From DATHSN01 sp035464115 (lineage in GTDB: Bacteria; Actinomycetota; Acidimicrobiia; Acidimicrobiales; SKKL01), in contig DATHSN010000242.1 in NCBI GenBank assembly GCA_035464115.1, positions 1-36,378 of the forward strand: a DNA stretch of 36,378 bases. The letters are read 5' to 3'. Positions 1-5,971 of the stretch are shown one piece after another. A program made the position numbers and the translations under genes. Position 1 is the stretch's first letter, and each line of letters starts with the position of its first letter. The notes under the pieces are model-generated. The model was given only the letters and a program-made list of their open reading frames with translations, did not search any database and was not told the DNA's origin.

Positions 1-1001
1 TGGCGGTCGCCCTCGCGCTGGCGGCCGTGGCACCCCGCGGCGAGGCCGTCGGCGAGCTCGCCGTCGCCGTCGTGCAGGGCGGCGGACCGCAGCGCACCCG
101 CGCCGCCGACACCGACGAGCGCGAGGTGTTCGAGCGACACCTGCGCGCCAGCGCCGACGTCGACACCCCGGTCGACCTGGTGCTCTGGCCCGAGAACGTG
201 GTCAACGTCACCGAGCTCGCCACCAGCCGCGAGGCCGACGAGCTGGCCGAGCTGGCCCGCCGCCTCGACGCCACCCTCGTCGTCGGCGTGGTCGAGGACG
301 CCGGCCCCGGGCGGTTCGAGAACGCGGCGATCGTGTTCGGTCCCGACGGCGCCGTCGTCGACCGCTACGACAAGGTCCGCATCGTCCCGTTCGGTGAGTA
401 CGTGCCGCTCCGCGGTCTGCTCGAGCGGGTCGCCGGCGACACCCTCCCCGGCAAGGACGCGGTGCGCGGCGAGGGCCGGGCCCGGCTGGAGACCCCCGTC
501 GGCGACCTCGGCGTGGCCATCTCGTGGGAGGTCTTCTTCGCCGGGCGGGCCCGCGAGGGCATCGTCGACGGCGGCCAGGTGCTGCTCAACCCCACCAACG
601 GGTCGTCGTACTGGCTCACCATCGTGCAGACCCAGCAGGTGGCGTCGTCGCGGCTGCGGGCCCTCGAGACCGGCCGCTGGGTGCTCCAGGCCGCCCCCAC
701 CGGGCTGTCGGCCATCGTCACCCCCGAGGGCGAGGTGGTGGCCCGCTCGGCGGTGAGCGAGGCCCGGGTGCTGCAGGCCACCATCGAGCAGCGCACCGGC
801 CAGACGTGGGCGACCCGCCTCGGCGATCGGCCCGCGCTCGTCGTGGCCCTGGCGCTCGTGGGCGCCGGGTGGGCGCTCGACCGGCGCCGGGCCGCCACCG
901 GCCGACCCACCCCGGTGGGCGCGGCCGCCTCCCCGGTCCACGGCGACGGCGATCCGGACCCCGACCCCGACGACCTCAGCCCAGCGCGAACGTCCGGGTG
1001 A
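1..1001 (+). CDS. lnt: Apolipoprotein N-acyltransferase, C-terminal part (5' end outside window)
   Basis: Membrane enzyme that adds the third acyl chain to the N-terminal cysteine of lipoproteins. The frame is open from base 3, so the gene starts upstream; the first residues visible (AVALALAAVAP) are the end of a membrane helix. Counting from the GTG at 27, a nitrilase-fold domain spans about residues 10-260, with the catalytic Glu in LWPEN (residue 56), Lys in YDKVRIVPFGEYVP (residue 116) and NPTNGSSYW. A final helix (PALVVALALVGAGWAL) and a Pro/Asp-rich tail follow, as in Lnt. The third catalytic position, normally Cys in an ICYE-type motif, reads ISWE: Ser166, codon TCG at 522-524. Its stop overlaps the convergent ABC-F gene by 26 bp. 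Two putative lipoproteins in this window (11398, 28236) are possible substrates. The family call is firm; activity with Ser is uncertain. Confidence 0.88.
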   Translation, partial: AVALALAAVAPRGEAVGELAVAVVQGGGPQRTRAADTDEREVFERHLRASADVDTPVDLVLWPENVVNVTELATSREADELAELARRLDATLVVGVVEDAGPGRFENAAIVFGPDGAVVDRYDKVRIVPFGEYVPLRGLLERVAGDTLPGKDAVRGEGRARLETPVGDLGVAISWEVFFAGRAREGIVDGGQVLLNPTNGSSYWLTIVQTQQVASSRLRALETGRWVLQAAPTGLSAIVTPEGEVVARSAVSEARVLQATIEQRTGQTWATRLGDRPALVVALALVGAGWALDRRRAATGRPTPVGAAASPVHGDGDPDPDPDDLSPARTSG

Positions 1002-2586
1002 TCCGCACCGCCTCGAGCAGGCGGCGGTCGTGGGTGACGAGCACCACCGTGCCGTCGAAGCCGTCGAGGGCGACCTCGAGCTGCTCGATGGCCTCGAGGT
1101 CGAGGTGGTTGGTGGGCTCGTCGAGCACCAGCAGGTTCACGCCCTCGGCCATGAGGGCGGCGAGCAGCACGCGGGTGCGCTCCCCCGGCGACAGCGCCGA
1201 CGCCGGGCGACCCACGTGGTCGGCGCCGAGCCCGAACTTGGCGAGCAGCGACCGGGCCTCGCTCACCACCATGCCGGTGCGGTCCATCAGCACGTCGACG
1301 ACCGCCCGGTCGGCCTCGCCCGCCCCGATCCGGCGCTGATCGAGCTCGCCGACGACCACCCCGGGACCGAACCAGCGCCGACCCTCGACCAGGTCCAGCT
1401 GCCCGAGCAGGGCGGCGAGCAGCGTCGACTTGCCGGACCCGTTGGGCCCGAGGATGGCGAGGCGGTCCTGCCAGGCGATCTCGAGGTCGATCGGACCGAG
1501 CCGGAACGTGCCCCGTTCGAGCACCGCGCCGTCGAGGCGGGCCACCACGTCGCCGGCGCGGGTGGCCGGCGCCAGCGACAGCTTCAGCTGCCAGCCCTCC
1601 CACGGCTTGTCGACCGCCTCGAGCCGGTCGATGGCCCGCTCGGTGGCCCGCACCTTCGACGCCTGCTGCTCGCTGCGCTCCGACTTGCGCTTGGCCAGCA
1701 CCTTGTCGTTGTCGGGGCGCTGGGCGAGGGCGCGCCGGGCACCCCGCTCGGACCAGCTGCGCTGGGTGCGCTGGCGGTCGAGCAGCCGGTCGCGCTCGGC
1801 GGTGTAGCGGCCGTGGGCCTCCGACGCCTGGCTGCGGGCCAGGGCCCGGGCCGCCACGTAGTCGGTCCAGGTGCCGGCGTAGCGGGTGGCGCGGTGGCGG
1901 TGCTCGTCGATCTCGACGATCTCGGTGACCGTGCGGTCGAGGAAGGCCCGGTCGTGGGACACCACGACGATGCCCGACTCGGTGCGGTCGAGGAACCCCT
2001 CGAGCAGGTCGAGCCCGGCGAAGTCGAGGTCGTTGGTGGGCTCGTCGAGCAACAGCACGTCGAAGCGCGACAGCAGGATCGCGGCGAGCGCCGCCCGCGC
2101 CGCCTGGCCGCCGCTCAGGTCACCGACCGCCACGGTGAGGCGGTCGGCGGGCAGACCCACCTCGGCGCACACCGCACCGGCGCGTGCCTCGAGGTCGGCG
2201 CCGCCGAGCGCCAGCCAGGTCTCGAGGGCCTCGGCGTAGGCGTCGTCGGCGTCCGGTCCGGCGTCGGCCAGCGCGGTCGACGTGGCCTCGAGGCGCGCCG
2301 TGGCCGCGGCGACGCCGGTGCGACGGGCGAGGTAGTCGAGCAGGACCTCGCCCCGGTGGGCGTCGGTCTCCTGGGGCAGGTACCCCACGGTGGCCGTGGC
2401 CGGCGATCGCCGCACGGTGCCCGCGTCGGGCACCTCGAGGCCGGCCAGGATGCGCAACAGCGTCGACTTGCCCACGCCGTTGCGGCCCACGATCCCCGTC
2501 CGGCTGCGCCGATCGACGGTGAGGGTGATGTCGGCGAGGACGACCTGGCCGCCGTGGTGACGGCCGATGCCGGCGGCGTGGAGCAC
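976..2586 (-). CDS. ABC-F family ATP-binding protein (duplicated ABC domains)
   Basis: Soluble tandem ATPase of the ABC-F group, whose members act on the ribosome as translation factors or antibiotic-resistance proteins; no membrane domain is present. The first ABC domain has Walker A GRNGVGKST, signature LSGGQ and Walker B LLLDEPTNDLD. A charged linker follows (DRQRTQRSWSERGARRALAQRPDNDK and onward, rich in Lys/Arg). The second domain has GPNGSGKST, LSPGE and LVLDEPTNHLD. The frame is open to 2730, but I prefer GTG at 2586 (536 aa, starting VLHAAGIGRHHGG): the upstream extension would overlap the divergent sigma gene, and a TAGGTT box lies 8 nt before this GTG. ATG at 2649 is the alternative. 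Which ABC-F subgroup it belongs to cannot be told from sequence alone. Confidence 0.9.
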   Translation of the reverse strand: MLHAAGIGRHHGGQVVLADITLTVDRRSRTGIVGRNGVGKSTLLRILAGLEVPDAGTVRRSPATATVGYLPQETDAHRGEVLLDYLARRTGVAAATARLEATSTALADAGPDADDAYAEALETWLALGGADLEARAGAVCAEVGLPADRLTVAVGDLSGGQAARAALAAILLSRFDVLLLDEPTNDLDFAGLDLLEGFLDRTESGIVVVSHDRAFLDRTVTEIVEIDEHRHRATRYAGTWTDYVAARALARSQASEAHGRYTAERDRLLDRQRTQRSWSERGARRALAQRPDNDKVLAKRKSERSEQQASKVRATERAIDRLEAVDKPWEGWQLKLSLAPATRAGDVVARLDGAVLERGTFRLGPIDLEIAWQDRLAILGPNGSGKSTLLAALLGQLDLVEGRRWFGPGVVVGELDQRRIGAGEADRAVVDVLMDRTGMVVSEARSLLAKFGLGADHVGRPASALSPGERTRVLLAALMAEGVNLLVLDEPTNHLDLEAIEQLEVALDGFDGTVVLVTHDRRLLEAVRITRTFALG

Positions 2587-2647
2587 GAACGACGAACCTA
2601 TGCGCCCGGAGGCCACGCCGCCGACCGGATTAGGGTGCGCTCCACCC
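2587..2647. promoter_or_regulatory. Divergent promoter region between ABC-F and sigma factor genes
   Basis: The 61-bp gap holds two -10-like boxes facing outward. TAGGTT on the minus strand (2595-2600) lies 8 nt before the ABC-F GTG. TAGGGT on the plus strand (2631-2636) lies 11 nt before the sigma-factor ATG. Neither gene has a clear Shine-Dalgarno sequence, so both transcripts are probably leaderless or nearly so. Confidence 0.5.
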
Positions 2648-3199
2648 ATGCGACGTGGTGCCGGCGACCGGCTCTCGACGGGGAACGACCCGGCCGCGTC
2701 GGCCGCCGACGCCGAGCTGGCCCGGCTCATCGCCGAGCACAGCGAGGTCGTCTACCGGCTGGCCCGCTCGGTGGTGCGCGACCCGGCCCTGGCCGACGAC
2801 GTCACCCAGGAGACCATGATCAAGGCGTGGCGCGCCCTGCCCGACTGGGGCGACGACCCCATCCCGCGGGCCTGGCTCCTGCGGGTGGCCCGCAACACCG
2901 CCATCTCCCTGCTGCGCAGCCGCCGCGACGACGTGCGCAGCCCCGAGACGCTGCCCGACGCCTCGGGCGGCCCCGCCACCGACACCTGGGCCGCCGACCG
3001 CGCTGCGGTCGACGACCTGTGGCTCGCCCTCGGACGGCTCGACGAGACGTCGCGCTCGCTCGTCGTGCTCCGCGAGCTGTCCGGACTGACCTACGAGGAG
3101 ATCGCCGAGGTGCTCGACCTGCCCCTGTCGACGGTGAAGACCCGCCTGTTCCGGGCCCGGCGCACGTTGCAGGCCCAGCTCGAGGAGTGGCGGCCGTGA
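2648..3199 (+). CDS. RNA polymerase sigma-70 family (ECF-type) sigma factor
   Basis: Small alternative sigma factor of 183 aa that redirects RNA polymerase to a regulon, probably stress-related. Region 2 (about residues 24-90) includes VYRLARSVVRDPALADDVTQETMIKAWRAL-type sequence and the WLLRVARNTAISLLR helix. Region 4 (about 120-178) includes LSGLTYEEIAEVLDLPLSTVKTRLFRARRTL, the helix-turn-helix that contacts the -35 element. The frame is open upstream to 2567, but ATG 2648 leaves a clean divergent promoter region. The last 4 nt (GTGA) overlap the start of the next gene, which looks like its anti-sigma factor. The class is certain; the regulon is unknown. Confidence 0.93.
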   Translation: MRRGAGDRLSTGNDPAASAADAELARLIAEHSEVVYRLARSVVRDPALADDVTQETMIKAWRALPDWGDDPIPRAWLLRVARNTAISLLRSRRDDVRSPETLPDASGGPATDTWAADRAAVDDLWLALGRLDETSRSLVVLRELSGLTYEEIAEVLDLPLSTVKTRLFRARRTLQAQLEEWRP

Positions 3200-3582
3200 G
3201 CCGGCGCCACCCGAGCGACGCCCGCCTCGCCGCCTGGCTCGAGCACGGCCAGCCCGCGTCGGTCGGGCGCCACGTGGAGGGGTGCGACGACTGCCTGGCG
3301 CGGGCCGAGGCGGCGAGCGACCTGCACCCCGACACCCGCGCCGGGTTGAGCAGCGCGACCTCGCCCGACACCGACCTGCGCGCCCGCACCACCGCGGGCG
3401 TGCGCGACCACCTCGACGACGAGGAAGCCCTGTCGGTGCTCGCCGACCTGTTCGGGCTGGCGTGGGGCGTGACCCGCGCCGTGCTCGACCGGTCGCCCCT
3501 GGGCGACGTGCTCGACCGGTCGCCCCGGAGCGACGCGGATCCGGGCCAGGATGACCCACGACCGACCCACCACGATGGGTGA
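3196..3582 (+). CDS. Putative zinc-binding anti-sigma factor (soluble, ZAS-like)
   Basis: A 128-aa protein coupled to the sigma factor by a GTGA overlap, the usual place for its antagonist. An N-terminal HxxxCxxC motif (GRHVEGCDDCL; His26, Cys30, Cys33) matches the zinc-binding anti-sigma (ZAS) signature. No convincing membrane helix is seen, so it is probably cytoplasmic like RsrA-type redox sensors rather than a membrane anti-sigma. The second half has an amphipathic stretch (EEALSVLADLFGLAWGVTRAVL) that could bind the sigma factor. The C-terminus carries a 9-codon direct duplication (VLDRSP...VLDRSP). GTG 3196 is chosen from the overlap and the position of the motif. The anti-sigma role is an inference from motif and context. 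Confidence 0.72.
   Translation: MSRRHPSDARLAAWLEHGQPASVGRHVEGCDDCLARAEAASDLHPDTRAGLSSATSPDTDLRARTTAGVRDHLDDEEALSVLADLFGLAWGVTRAVLDRSPLGDVLDRSPRSDADPGQDDPRPTHHDG
3481..3526 (+). repeat. 19-bp direct repeat inside the anti-sigma gene
   Basis: GTGCTCGACCGGTCGCCCC occurs at 3481-3499 and again at 3508-3526. The 27-bp offset keeps the frame and duplicates VLDRSP in the protein tail. It looks like a slippage-type duplication. Confidence 0.85.
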
Positions 3583-3594
3583 GAGGACGCACCG

Positions 3595-4341
3595 ATGGAC
3601 GAGGTGACCTGGAGCTGGGCGATCGGCTCGATCGCCGTCGGGATCATGGCCGGCCTGGCCGGCGCCGGGCTGCTCTGGCGCGCCCTCACCGCAGGACGCG
3701 ACGACGACCCCGTGGTGCGCGACACGGCGCGGGCCCTCGCCATCTTCCTGTTCTTGTTCTTCGCGGTGACCGGTGTCGTCGTCGCGGTGGCGATCGTCGA
3801 CCGCGACGAGCTCGAGCGGATCCCGTCGGACCTGCTGGCCTACCTGCCTCACGTCCTCGCGGCGGGGATCATCGCCATCGGGGGCCGCGCCGTCGCCCTG
3901 GTGGCCGGCGGCGCGGTGTCCCGCTCGCTCGGGCCGTCGTCGGGCCGGGTCCGCGACCAGGCGGCGTGGGCCGTCCGCTCGCTCATCACCGCGGCTGCGA
4001 TCGTCATCGCCCTCGACCAGCTCGGGGTCGACACCGGTCTGCTCCAGATCGCGGGGGCGGCGGCGTTGTTCGGCGTCGCCGGGGCCGGCGCGCTGCTCAT
4101 CGGCCTCGGCGGCCGTGACCTCGCCGGCGAGCTCGCCGCCGGTCGCTACCTCCAGCGGATGCTGCGCCCGGGCGACCGGGTGGCGATCGACGCCACGGTC
4201 GACGGCACCGCGCTGGTGGCGGTGGGTGTGGTCGTCGAGGTCCACCCCGCCACCCTCGAGCTCCGCCTCGACGACGGCACCGTGCGCCACCTGCCCAACG
4301 CCGCGGTCCTGCGGGCCGGCCCCACCCTGCTCGACGGCTGA
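3595..4341 (+). CDS. MscS-like mechanosensitive channel family membrane protein
   Basis: A 248-aa membrane protein. About five hydrophobic helices are visible: WAIGSIAVGIMAGLAGAGLLW, ALAIFLFLFFAVTGVVVAVAIV, VLAAGIIAIGGRAVALVAGG, LITAAAIVIALDQL and AGAAALFGVAGAGALLIGLGG. After them, GLGGRDLAGELAAGRYLQRMLRPGDRV resembles the pore helix and entry to the beta domain of MscS, and DDGTVRHLPNAAVL resembles the DG..v.iPN segment of that domain. The large C-terminal vestibule of E. coli MscS is missing, so this is a short variant. ATG 3595 has a good ribosome site (GAGAGGA at 3581-3587) and lies 12 nt after the anti-sigma gene, so it is probably in the same operon. A role in osmotic or envelope stress is plausible but not proven. 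Confidence 0.72.
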   Translation: MDEVTWSWAIGSIAVGIMAGLAGAGLLWRALTAGRDDDPVVRDTARALAIFLFLFFAVTGVVVAVAIVDRDELERIPSDLLAYLPHVLAAGIIAIGGRAVALVAGGAVSRSLGPSSGRVRDQAAWAVRSLITAAAIVIALDQLGVDTGLLQIAGAAALFGVAGAGALLIGLGGRDLAGELAAGRYLQRMLRPGDRVAIDATVDGTALVAVGVVVEVHPATLELRLDDGTVRHLPNAAVLRAGPTLLDG

Positions 4342-4369
4342 GCATCCGGGGCGGCCGACCCCGACGCCG

Positions 4370-4416
4370 TTCTCGTGTGGATTCGTCGCGCCAGACGCGA
4401 CGAACCCACACGAGAA
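4370..4416. repeat. 47-bp near-perfect palindrome (REP-like or bidirectional terminator)
   Basis: Two 21-nt arms (4370-4390 and 4396-4416) flank the 5-nt loop CCAGA. The left arm begins TTCTCGTGTGG and ends TTCGTCGCG; the right arm begins CGCGACGAA and ends CCACACGAGAA. There is one mismatch, which is a G-U wobble on one strand. No T-tract follows. It lies 28 nt after the channel gene stop. It could stop transcription or be a dispersed palindromic repeat. Confidence 0.85.
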
Positions 4417-4443
4417 TGCGCCCTCCCTCGCAGCGCCGTGACG

Positions 4444-4479
4444 GAAAGTCCAGAAATCTTCACGCAGAGCGCGACTTTC
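4444..4479. repeat. GAAAGTC/GACTTTC inverted repeat in a less GC-rich stretch
   Basis: Arms of 7 bp at 4444-4450 and 4473-4479 flank 22 nt. The surrounding segment is visibly richer in A and T than the coding DNA. Function unknown. Confidence 0.5.
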
Positions 4480-4575
4480 GCGAGTCGGCCAGCGTTCACC
4501 AGTCACAGGGTCGAGGCAGCGCCTCCGGCCCAGCGATCGAAGGGGTGGAGTGGACTCCCGGCCCTTCCTGTCAGA

Positions 4576-4603
4576 CCGGTGGCCACCTGCGGGTGGCCAC
4601 CGG
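4576..4603. repeat. Perfect 12-bp inverted repeat upstream of dtd
   Basis: CCGGTGGCCACC, loop TGCG, then GGTGGCCACCGG. It ends 30 bp before the -10 box of the next gene, so it may be an operator, or a hairpin that ends transcription from upstream. Confidence 0.75.
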
Positions 4604-4633
4604 CCGTTGTGGGGGCCGGTGGGAGCCAGCGGG

Positions 4634-4639
4634 TACGGT
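4634..4639 (+). promoter_or_regulatory. -10 box of dtd, leaderless-type
   Basis: TACGGT, 7 nt before the ATG at 4647. No Shine-Dalgarno sequence is seen, so the transcript probably begins at or next to the start codon. Confidence 0.55.
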
Positions 4640-4646
4640 CCGGCGG

Positions 4647-5084
4647 ATGCGGGGGCTGGTGCAGCGGGTGACCCGGGCGAGGGTCACGGTCGACGACGAG
4701 GTCGTCGGCGCCATCGGTCCGGGGCTCTGCGTGCTCGTGGGCGTCACCCACGACGACGACACGGCCCGGGCCCGGGCGCTGGCCACCAAGATCTGGCACC
4801 TGCGGATCCTCGACGACGCCGACGGCGCCATGAACCGCTCGGTGGCCGACGCGGGCGGCGAGGTGCTGGTGATCAGCCAGTTCACCCTCTACGGCGACAC
4901 CCGCAAGGGCCGTCGACCCAGCTGGATCGCGGCGGCACGCCCCGAGCAGGCCGAGCCGCTCGTCGACGCGGTCGTCGCCGAGCTCCGCGCCCTCGGCGCC
5001 ACCGTCGCCACCGGCCGCTTCCGCGCCGAGATGCAGGTCGAGCTGGTGAACGACGGTCCCGTCACCGTGCTCGTCGAGATCTGA
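4647..5084 (+). CDS. dtd: D-aminoacyl-tRNA deacylase
   Basis: Hydrolyses the ester of D-amino acids mischarged onto tRNA, protecting translation. The protein is 145 aa, the normal family length, and begins MRGLVQRVTRARVTVD. It carries the two DTD signatures: SQFTLYGDTRKGRRPSW (about residues 77-93) and the C-terminal NDGPVT motif (about 136-141), which together form the active site. The frame runs further upstream, but this ATG matches the family N-terminus and follows a TACGGT box. It is followed after 24 nt by the epimerase-like gene, which has its own -10-like box. Confidence 0.95.
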   Translation: MRGLVQRVTRARVTVDDEVVGAIGPGLCVLVGVTHDDDTARARALATKIWHLRILDDADGAMNRSVADAGGEVLVISQFTLYGDTRKGRRPSWIAAARPEQAEPLVDAVVAELRALGATVATGRFRAEMQVELVNDGPVTVLVEI

Positions 5085-5095
5085 CCCCGGGCGCC

Positions 5096-5101
5096 TACGC
5101 T
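5096..5101 (+). promoter_or_regulatory. -10 box of the aldose epimerase gene, leaderless-type
   Basis: TACGCT, 7 nt before the GTG at 5109, in the short gap after dtd. No ribosome site is visible. Confidence 0.5.
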
Positions 5102-5108
5102 CCGGCCC

Positions 5109-5936
5109 GTGATCACGCTGGAGGCGGGGACGTCGCTCGTGCAGATCGACCCCGCCGCAGGTGGGCGGATCACCGTGGCCCAGCTGTCGGGCCACGACGT
5201 GCTCGTGGGCGAGCGGGCGGGCGCGTTCTCGTGGGGCAGCTTCGTGATGGCCCCCTTCGCCGGGCGGGTCCGCCGGGGCGCGCTCCGCGTCGACGGGCGC
5301 GACCACACCCTGGCTCCCGGCATGGGCCCCCACGCCATCCACGGCACCGTCGTGCACCGTCGCTGGGAGGTCGAGCACGTCGGGCCCGGCGAGGATGCCG
5401 TCTCCGAGGTCCGGCTCGGCACCGCCCTGGGCTCCGACTGGCCGTGGGCCGGTCGCGTCCACCAGCGCATCGCCCTCGCCGCCGACCGGCTCGATCTCAC
5501 CGTCGAGGTGTGCTCCGACGGCGAGGCGTTCCCCGCCAGCTGTGGGTGGCACCCGTGGTTCCGTCGCCGGCTCGCGCCCGAGGCGCCGCCGGTCGAGCTC
5601 CACGTGCGGCCCCGCGCCATGCTGCGCCGCGACGCCGAGGGGCTCCCGTCGGGCGAGCTGGTCGCGCCCACCGAGGGGCCGTGGGACGACTGCATGGTCG
5701 GCCTCGACGGTCCGCCGCGGCTGGTCTGGCCGGGCGCGCTCGAGCTCGAGCTGTCGTCACCGGTCGAGCACTGGGTGCTCTACACCGAGCCCGCCGAGGC
5801 CCTGTGCGTCGAGCCCCAGACCGCTCCTCCCGACCCGTTCGCGGGTCCCTGCGCCGTCGTCACCCCCGGCGCGCCGCTCACCGCGTCGTTCACCTGGCGG
5901 TGGCGCGACCTCGGCGCCGAGCCGGGGGCTACTTGA
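5109..5936 (+). CDS. Aldose 1-epimerase family protein
   Basis: Cytoplasmic 275-aa protein of the galactose mutarotase-like fold, which interconverts alpha and beta anomers of hexoses or sugar phosphates. Visible family residues are His in GPHAIHGTVVHRRWEV (about residues 75-90), His in CGWHPWFRR (about 141-149; general acid) and Glu in CVEPQTAPPDPF (about 236-247; catalytic base). GTG 5109 fits a TACGCT box 7 nt upstream and the family N-terminus. The exact sugar is unknown; the family also contains glucose-6-phosphate epimerases (YeaD type). Confidence 0.85.
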   Translation: MITLEAGTSLVQIDPAAGGRITVAQLSGHDVLVGERAGAFSWGSFVMAPFAGRVRRGALRVDGRDHTLAPGMGPHAIHGTVVHRRWEVEHVGPGEDAVSEVRLGTALGSDWPWAGRVHQRIALAADRLDLTVEVCSDGEAFPASCGWHPWFRRRLAPEAPPVELHVRPRAMLRRDAEGLPSGELVAPTEGPWDDCMVGLDGPPRLVWPGALELELSSPVEHWVLYTEPAEALCVEPQTAPPDPFAGPCAVVTPGAPLTASFTWRWRDLGAEPGAT

Positions 5937-5971
5937 CCGGTCGGTAACCGGGCGGGGAGGCTTGGCGACCT

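Larger units (their letters stand above)
4342..4646. other. Non-coding gap with three inverted repeats
   Basis: No credible gene is seen in these 305 bp. The gap holds a 47-bp palindrome (4370-4416), a less GC-rich stretch at about 4440-4500 with a GAAAGTC/GACTTTC inverted repeat, a perfect 12-bp inverted repeat (4576-4603), and the promoter of the next gene. The reading frames that cross it are shadows of high GC content. Confidence 0.7.

Noticed and set aside
1030..3582. An 850-codon open frame on the plus strand opposite the ABC-F gene
   Set aside because: Up to about 3195 it is the antisense shadow of the ABC-F gene and a shifted frame of the sigma gene. Only its last 129 codons (from 3196) form a real gene.
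5936..5971. CCGGT-5-ACCGG hairpin after the epimerase gene as a terminator
   Set aside because: The stem is only 5 bp, and it lies close to the next gene; too weak to call.
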